DNA of 64,000 nucleotides from DASSUC01 sp035650075 (GTDB taxonomy: Bacteria > Actinomycetota > Actinomycetes > Mycobacteriales > Micromonosporaceae): the NCBI GenBank assembly GCA_035650075.1, contig DASRII010000496.1:1-64000 (forward strand), written 5' to 3'. The notes under the pieces are model-generated. The model made no database searches. It was not told where the DNA came from and saw only the letters and a program-made list of their open reading frames with translations. A program made the position numbers and the translations under genes. Positions 58,855 to 64,000 of this stretch are shown here, piece by piece (within the stretch, counting starts at the first letter, position 1; each line of letters begins with the position of its first letter).

Positions 58855-61379
58855 GGACAGTTCGAGACCGCGTCACCGAGTTGTACGCGGCTGGCCGCGA
58901 GTCCAACTCGGACAATCGCCCGGCGGTCGCCGCGCGGCAGCTGCGCGCGGCCCTGCGTGAGCTGGACCGCTCGGAACCGACCGGGACCGCGGAGGTCCGG
59001 GGCCTGATCCTGCTCAGCCTGGCCTGGTCCGAGGCCGAACAGGGGCGCGTCGAGCGGGGCTTCCGGTTGCTCGACGAGGCGGAGCGGCTGATCCCCCCGG
59101 AGCGTCGGGGTGTCCTCTATGGACAGCGCGGACTGCTGCTCCGGCGGGTGGGACAGGACGAGCTGGCTCTGCCACAGTACGACGCGGCGGTGGCCCTGTT
59201 GACCGAGCGGTCCGATGCCTTCGAGCTGGCCAAGGTGCTGTCGAACCGGGGTCTCGTGCATGTGAGCGCGGCGCGGGTCGGGCTGGCTCGGGCAGACTTT
59301 CGCCGGTCCGCCCAGATAGCGGCCCGACACGGCTTCGCCTTGCCCGCCACCATCACGAGGCACAATCTCGGCGACCTCGAGCTCCTCGCGGGGGACATCC
59401 CGTCGGCGCTGTCCACGTACGCCGCGGTGGCTCGTGTCTACCAGGAGCAGGCACCGGGCAGGCTGGCCAACCTGGCCATCGACCGGGCGAAGGCGCTACT
59501 CGCCGCCGGCCTGTTCGGGGAGGCGGATCGTGAGCTCGCGACCGCGCTGGACGGAGCCGAGGCGCAGCGGCAGGACCACGTGTCGGCGTACGCGCTGCTG
59601 GTCCGGGCCGAAGCCGCGTTGCTCGCCGGGCGACCCGATGCGGCGCTGGCCTGGGCGACGCGGGCACGCTCCCGGTTCCTGGGCCGCCAAAACGCCCGCC
59701 GCGCCACGCTGGCCTCGTTGCTCGCGCTGCGGGCGGAGTACGCCGCATCGGTCGCGCCTCCGTCGTCGGTGGCGCGTCGGGCCCGTGCTCTGGCCGCGCG
59801 GCTGGATCAGCTCGGTCTGGCCGAGGACAGCCGCGTGGCCGGACTGCTCGCGACGCGTGCACTGGTCTCCGCCGGGCGGCCCAGCGCGGCCCGGCGGGAA
59901 CTCGCCCGGCACCGTCGGACGCGGGCCTCGGACCGGCTCGATACGCGCCTGCTGTGGCGGCTGGCGCAGGCGGAGGTCGCCGCGGCCGATGGCGAGCGTG
60001 CGACGGCGTCGCGGTCGCTGAAGGCCGGAATGGCCACGCTCCACAGGTACCGGAGCCAGCTCGGCTGCCTCGACCTGCAGACCGGAGCGGCCGTCCATGG
60101 GCGGGATCTGGCTCGGGCGGGGCTGCGTGGTGCGCTGGCGAACGGATCCCGCGCGGACATCTTCCGGTGGTCCGAGTCGGTGCGTGCGCAGGCCCTTCTG
60201 CTGCCACCGGTACACCCGCCGGAGGATCCTGACGCGGTGGCCGCGTTGGAGGCGCTGCGGCAGGTCCGTACGGCGTTGCGGGAAGCCGAACTGGCCGGGC
60301 GACCCACCGGCGGTCTGCGCGCCCGGAGCGAGGCGCTGCAACGCACGATCCGGGAGCGGTCATGGTCGACGGCGGGCACCGGCCCCGAAGGCGCCGCCAC
60401 GCCGGTTTCCCTGGGCGCGATCCGAGGGGAGCTGTCGGGCGCCGCGCTGGTGATCTACCTTCGCGACGTCGCGGTGTTGTGGGCGCTCGTGGTGACGGCG
60501 GATTCGACTTCGTTGCTACGGCTGGGATCCTTCGCCGAGGCCGAGGAGTCGCTACTGCGCTTGCGGGCCGACCTGGACGCGCAGGCCGGACGCGCACTGC
60601 CGCACCGGCTCGCCGCAGCCGTGGGGAGGGCAACACGCAACGATGCGGGTGCCCTCGCGGCCGCCATCCTCGACCCGATTCTCGGGCTCGTGGGCGACCG
60701 AGAGCTGGTGGTCGTCCCGACCGGAACTCTCGTGACCGTTCCGTGGGCCGTGCTGCCGGGCTGTGCGCAGCGGCCGGTCACCGTGGCGCCCTCCGCGACC
60801 ATCTGGAGCGCGGCGAGCAAGCGAGCGGCCGCGCTCGTGGCAAGCGGGCCGGGCGATCCGCTGCTGGTGGCCGGCCCCGGCAACGAGCGTGGTGAGGCCG
60901 AGATCCGGGCGATCGCCCACCTCTGGCCACAAGCGACAGTCCTCACCGGACAGTCAGCCACGCCGGCCGCGACGCTGGCCCACCTGGATGGTGCCGGCAT
61001 AGTCCATCTCGCCGCGCACGGCCACCATGCCACCGACAACGCGCTCTTCTCGGCCTTGGAGCTGACCGGCGGACCGCTGATGGGCTACGACCTCCAGCGC
61101 GTCCCGGCCATTCCGGCGCTCGTCGTACTGTCGTCGTGCGATCTGGGGCTGAACGACGTACGTCCGGGTGACGAGACGCTCGGGATGACCACCGCCCTCC
61201 TGAACGCCGGATCGTCCACAGTGGTCGCCAGCGTCAACCGCGTGGCGGACGACACCGCGATGGCGGTCATGACCGGCTTCCACGAGGCCGTCAGCCGGGG
61301 CGTCCGTCCAGCGGTGGCGTTGGCGGGCGCCGTGGCACCCGCCAACGCGGTAGGTTTCGTATGCTTCGGCGCGGGATGA
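58851..61379 (+). CDS. TPR-CHAT protein (caspase-like protease)
   Basis: The 842-residue protein has roughly residues 1-480 of helical TPR-like repeats (LSNRGLVHVSAARVGLARADF, LLSLAWSEAEQGRVERGF) and a C-terminal CHAT domain. The catalytic pair is His in VHLAAHGHH and Cys in LSSCDLGLN, near residues 720 and 765. CHAT proteases relate to separase and caspases; several act in bacterial defence or regulated self-cleavage of partners. The GTG at 58851 overlaps the previous stop. Its target may be the small accessory protein or the sigma factor encoded in the same operon. Confidence 0.88.
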   Translation: MRTVRDRVTELYAAGRESNSDNRPAVAARQLRAALRELDRSEPTGTAEVRGLILLSLAWSEAEQGRVERGFRLLDEAERLIPPERRGVLYGQRGLLLRRVGQDELALPQYDAAVALLTERSDAFELAKVLSNRGLVHVSAARVGLARADFRRSAQIAARHGFALPATITRHNLGDLELLAGDIPSALSTYAAVARVYQEQAPGRLANLAIDRAKALLAAGLFGEADRELATALDGAEAQRQDHVSAYALLVRAEAALLAGRPDAALAWATRARSRFLGRQNARRATLASLLALRAEYAASVAPPSSVARRARALAARLDQLGLAEDSRVAGLLATRALVSAGRPSAARRELARHRRTRASDRLDTRLLWRLAQAEVAAADGERATASRSLKAGMATLHRYRSQLGCLDLQTGAAVHGRDLARAGLRGALANGSRADIFRWSESVRAQALLLPPVHPPEDPDAVAALEALRQVRTALREAELAGRPTGGLRARSEALQRTIRERSWSTAGTGPEGAATPVSLGAIRGELSGAALVIYLRDVAVLWALVVTADSTSLLRLGSFAEAEESLLRLRADLDAQAGRALPHRLAAAVGRATRNDAGALAAAILDPILGLVGDRELVVVPTGTLVTVPWAVLPGCAQRPVTVAPSATIWSAASKRAAALVASGPGDPLLVAGPGNERGEAEIRAIAHLWPQATVLTGQSATPAATLAHLDGAGIVHLAAHGHHATDNALFSALELTGGPLMGYDLQRVPAIPALVVLSSCDLGLNDVRPGDETLGMTTALLNAGSSTVVASVNRVADDTAMAVMTGFHEAVSRGVRPAVALAGAVAPANAVGFVCFGAG

Positions 61380-61395
61380 GCGCCGTCCGCGGTTG

Positions 61396-62115
61396 TCACG
61401 AGGCTAGCGCCGCGTGCGTCAGCGGGCCGTAGACGCCGTCGACGGCGAGTCCGACCTTCTGCTGGAACGCCCGTAGCGCCTGCTCGGTCTTCGGGCCGAA
61501 AACGCCGTCCTCCACGAGCCGCCGCGAGGCGCCTTTGGCGTTCAGGCGGTTCTGCACCCACGCGACGTCAGCACCCCGCATACGTGGCTGGGCGAGCCGG
61601 ATGATCCGACCCGTCCACGGATGCCCGGTGAGATACGTGCGTGCGATCGCCAGGTGTCTGTCCACATCGGACGGCCGGTAGACGTACTCGAAGTGCATCG
61701 TGTCCGGCCGCTTCGTAGCCCAGCCGCCCCAGAAGCACCCGGCCGCCCACCACATAGCCACGATCGCGGGCGGGATGTCCGATGCAAACGTCGTCGACAT
61801 CGGGTTCGTCAGGGAGTTGATGTCCACGGCCAGGCCCCACGAATGGTTGCTCGGCTTGTCGGTCCCGCGGATGGCGCGGCACGCGAACCCCCACGTCTGG
61901 CCCGGCTTGACGTCGTACCCCTGCCTCTCGGTGGCTTCCAGGAGCGTGGCCACGAGTGCGGCGATCTCCTTGTGGACGTAGACGGTCACGCCCGCTTTCG
62001 TCACGGCGGCCATTTTCGTCTTCTGGCAGCGCGGCCAGCCGGGACCCCAGCCATGCGCCTCGGCACGGTTGCGCTCGATGCCGTTCGGCCGGGCCGGGTA
62101 GTCGCTGAGTTTCAC
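61396..62115 (-). CDS. M15-type D-Ala-D-Ala carboxypeptidase with peptidoglycan-binding domain
   Basis: The 239-residue protein has an M15_4/VanY-like peptidase core. Zinc ligands are His and Asp in NHSWGLAVDIN and His in HFEYVYRP. A C-terminal PG_binding_1 domain follows (VAWVQNRLNAKG, GVFGPKTEQALRAFQ, VDGVYGPLTHAAL). There is no signal peptide, as in phage endolysins, so lysis or prophage origin is possible. The GTG at 62115 follows GAGGAGGGG and overlaps the stop of the small acidic ORF. Confidence 0.88.
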   Translation of the reverse strand: MKLSDYPARPNGIERNRAEAHGWGPGWPRCQKTKMAAVTKAGVTVYVHKEIAALVATLLEATERQGYDVKPGQTWGFACRAIRGTDKPSNHSWGLAVDINSLTNPMSTTFASDIPPAIVAMWWAAGCFWGGWATKRPDTMHFEYVYRPSDVDRHLAIARTYLTGHPWTGRIIRLAQPRMRGADVAWVQNRLNAKGASRRLVEDGVFGPKTEQALRAFQQKVGLAVDGVYGPLTHAALAS

Positions 62116-62225
62116 CGCTGCCCCTCCTCGTCGCCCCAGCCGTCCTCTTCGGAGTCCTGGCATGCCCACTGTGGAATTTCCTCGTCGTCCTCGATGTCCC
62201 GGACGGCCCAGGTCGGTTCGGTCAC
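62112..62225 (-). CDS. Small acidic protein, 37 residues, coupled to the M15 peptidase gene
   Basis: The peptide starts MTEPTWAVRDIEDDEEIPQW and ends with a run of Asp/Glu (DSEEDGWGDEEGQR), with one Cys. AAGGGGAGA precedes the GTG. Its stop overlaps the peptidase start (GTGA). It is too short and acidic to have a known fold. It might be an antitoxin-like or chaperone peptide for the hydrolase, or a chance ORF retained as a leader. Confidence 0.45.
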   Translation of the reverse strand: MTEPTWAVRDIEDDEEIPQWACQDSEEDGWGDEEGQR

Positions 62226-62395
62226 GGCTGTCTCCCCTTTTAGGAACGAGTTACTTATCCATCCAAGGGGGCGATCTTGGTCGCTGGATACGCAGATCTC
62301 CGCGCCGAGTTTGTATCTGGCCCGCGGGTACCGCCCCATGTCAGGACGGCGGCTTTCGACAACCGCCGCGCATCGAGCGAAGTGGGCGGAGTGAG

Positions 62396-63679
62396 ATGGC
62401 ATACGTACTGTTCGCGCTGGCAGGTTTGGGCCTGGTGGCGTTGGTGATTGGGCTGCTCGCCGTATTGTTGGCCAGACCACGGCGCTCGCGCGTAGCGCCA
62501 CCGGCCGCCGACGCGGTGCCGACGGTGGAGATCGTCGCGCTGGGCATCAGCGGCTCGGGTAAGACCGTGTTCCTGGCCAGCCTGTTTCACGAGCTGCACG
62601 TACCGCTCGGCGGCCGGCCGTACTTTCTCGGTACCGACGCCGAGCAGCGGGTGACGTTGAGCGGTGTCCTCCGAGAAGTCAGCGATCCGACCCTGCCATG
62701 GCCGCCGGGGACGATGGTCGGCCAGACCCGCCGGTTCACCTTCGACTGTCTGTCCAAGGTGGACGATCGCTGGCGTCCGGTGCTGCGGTTGAACTACCTC
62801 GACTACGCCGGTGAGGTACTGGAGCACACCTCCGAGGGCGGCCGGCAGGCTCTGCAGCAGTTGGAGACGTACGTCAAGGGGGCCGACGCTGTTCTGGGGA
62901 TGCTGGATGGGCGGCGCATCGTGGAGTTCATGCGCGGCGCGGCCGGCGGGCGCACATACCTGACAGCGGCCATCCAACCCATGCTCGGCATCATGGCGGC
63001 CACGCATTGCCCGATCTATCTCGTCATCACGAAGTGGGACATCGTCCGCGGCTTCGGCGAGCCCGAGAATGCCGATGACAACACGCGTCTCGATCGGGTA
63101 CGGGATGCGTTGCTGTCCCTGCCACAGCTGCGCGGGCTGGTCAACATGCGCAGCATCGTTCGCCTCATCCCGGTCAGCGCGGTCGGTCCGGACTTCGCCA
63201 CGTTGGACGCCACCACCGGCCGAATCGACAAGCGCGCCGACGGCATGCTGCAACCGATGAACGTCGAAGTGCCGATCGCCGCCGTGCTGCCGGACCTGTT
63301 CCGGCGCGTCGCCGCGACGATGGACGTACGAGTGAGCGCGGGCGTCGACGCCCAGGTACGGGAGATGATGCGGCTGAGCCCACTGCAGTGGAGCAGTGCG
63401 ATCGCGCACTTCCTTACCAGGCCCGCCGGCGCCGCCGTACGCGCCACGCTCGACATCGTGCTCGGCCGGAGCTACGGCAGCGAGGTGGTTGGCCTGCTGT
63501 TGGACTGGATGGGCCGACCGTACCGGCGCAAGGGCGAACAGGTAGCGGCGTTTCGCACCGACGCCGAGCGCCAGCTCGCCGAGGTCAGCCAGGCACGCAT
63601 CGCCATCGTCGAACACTTCCACAAGACGATGTACGTATTCGAGGATCGGCTTCCCGCGTCGAGGCTGTGGACGCGATGA
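62396..63679 (+). CDS. Membrane-anchored GTPase
   Basis: The 427-residue protein has an N-terminal membrane helix (YVLFALAGLGLVALVIGLLA, residues 3-22) and a P-loop GISGSGKT (~50-57). DYAGE (~139) is the Walker B/G3 position and TKWD serves as G4. It looks like the double-GTPase or GAP-linked conflict GTPases of actinobacteria. The stop overlaps the next gene start (ATGA), so the two products very likely act together. The 170-bp gap upstream separates it from the small acidic ORF. Confidence 0.75.
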   Translation: MAYVLFALAGLGLVALVIGLLAVLLARPRRSRVAPPAADAVPTVEIVALGISGSGKTVFLASLFHELHVPLGGRPYFLGTDAEQRVTLSGVLREVSDPTLPWPPGTMVGQTRRFTFDCLSKVDDRWRPVLRLNYLDYAGEVLEHTSEGGRQALQQLETYVKGADAVLGMLDGRRIVEFMRGAAGGRTYLTAAIQPMLGIMAATHCPIYLVITKWDIVRGFGEPENADDNTRLDRVRDALLSLPQLRGLVNMRSIVRLIPVSAVGPDFATLDATTGRIDKRADGMLQPMNVEVPIAAVLPDLFRRVAATMDVRVSAGVDAQVREMMRLSPLQWSSAIAHFLTRPAGAAVRATLDIVLGRSYGSEVVGLLLDWMGRPYRRKGEQVAAFRTDAERQLAEVSQARIAIVEHFHKTMYVFEDRLPASRLWTR

Positions 63680-64000
63680 GCGCCGCCAGCGGTACCGTCG
63701 GCTGGGCGTTCCTGGTCGCCCGTACGCACACGCGGGGCTATCGCCTCATGCTGGCACCCGCCGACCGGGCCGCGATCGGGAGGGACCTCATCGAGCGGTG
63801 TGCGCGGCCAGACGTCAATGGCGGCGGGCCGACGATCCAGATCGTGCGGGACGGTCCGGCGGTGGTGTCTCTGGTCTTCGACACCCACCGCCTCACCGCG
63901 GCCGACCTGGGAGCGGCTTCGGTCGGGACCGAACCGGCCGACCTCATCCTCGACGAGCACGGTCGACCCATCGACGTCGTCTACGGCTTCGTCTGCGCCG
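63676..64000 (+). CDS. Partner protein of the GTPase, incomplete at window end
   Basis: Only the first 108 codons are visible; the ORF runs off the window. It begins SAASGTVGWAFLVARTHTRGYR and is a soluble, mixed alpha/beta protein with FDTHRLTAADLGAA. No known domain is recognised from this part. Its ATGA overlap with the GTPase gene suggests an effector or GTPase-activating partner. Confidence 0.6.
   Translation, partial: MSAASGTVGWAFLVARTHTRGYRLMLAPADRAAIGRDLIERCARPDVNGGGPTIQIVRDGPAVVSLVFDTHRLTAADLGAASVGTEPADLILDEHGRPIDVVYGFVCA

Noticed and set aside
1..64000. tRNA, rRNA, CRISPR array, intact insertion sequence
   Set aside because: No cloverleaf, conserved rRNA stretch, regularly spaced repeats or transposase motif was seen on reading both strands; a covariance-model scan was not possible here.

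Overview
The window is chromosomal DNA from a high-GC actinomycete. The evidence is strong G/C third-position bias, many GTG/TTG starts, ATGA/GTGA stop-start overlaps, an F420-dependent oxidoreductase, MbtH-assisted NRPSs, and ECF-sigma/CHAT and YbaB-like gene sets. The gene mix looks most like Micromonosporaceae or a relative, but that is a guess.

Left flank (1-9.4 kb): a MOSC protein, a DinB-like protein, a decayed GNAT gene and a secreted-type LVIVD-repeat protein. These are followed by a short non-ribosomal set (FAD amine oxidase, carrier protein, truncated condensation fragment, stand-alone adenylation enzyme). On the other strand is an SGNH-hydrolase-like protein with a 40-residue basic ORF coupled behind it. 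Two related ~60-bp repeats (855-916 and 9429-9488) bracket this block.

Core (9.7-38.7 kb): a biosynthetic gene cluster built as two convergent operons meeting at a perfect hairpin (25277-25310). The rightward operon encodes a membrane desaturase/hydroxylase, an ornithine N-hydroxylase fused to a degenerate PaiB/KtzT-like domain, MbtH, two half-size ABC exporters, and two NRPSs (A-T-C-A-T and C-A*-T-TE). The last adenylation domain (A*) has lost its catalytic motifs. The leftward operon starts with a SyrB2-like non-heme iron enzyme carrying His-x-Val instead of His-x-Ala/Gly, a carrier protein, a KAS III-like enzyme and an A-T protein. It continues with a berberine-bridge-type oxidase, an F420 oxidoreductase, a proline-3-hydroxylase-like dioxygenase, an L-DOPA dioxygenase, an L-tyrosine 3-hydroxylase, a C-methyltransferase, a cupin, a gamma-glutamyltransferase homologue and a KtzT-type piperazate synthase. 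I read this as one cluster joining two rare amino-acid pathways: piperazate (ornithine, N5-hydroxyornithine, N-N closure) and the tyrosine-derived 4-alkylproline pathway of lincomycin, pyrrolobenzodiazepines and hormaomycin (homologues of LmbB2, LmbB1, LmbA, LmbW and LmbY; no LmbX seen). The product is probably a very short peptide. I cannot name a known compound that matches.

Right flank (38.9-64 kb): a small membrane protein, an unknown 447-residue protein, a YbaB-like/helical/large-protein/immunity-protein row resembling a secreted toxin locus, and an HExxH protein with a long hydrophobic middle. Then come a lipoprotein, a broken Ser/Thr kinase gene, an alpha-galactosidase-like GH27 enzyme with a ricin-type lectin domain, a ROK regulator, a TetR regulator divergent from a small membrane operon, an AlkZ-like winged-helix protein and an MFS transporter. 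A P-loop gene remnant, an ECF sigma/accessory/TPR-CHAT operon, an M15 peptidase with a small acidic leader ORF, and a membrane-anchored GTPase with a partner cut by the window end complete it. I saw no tRNA, rRNA, CRISPR array or intact transposase.
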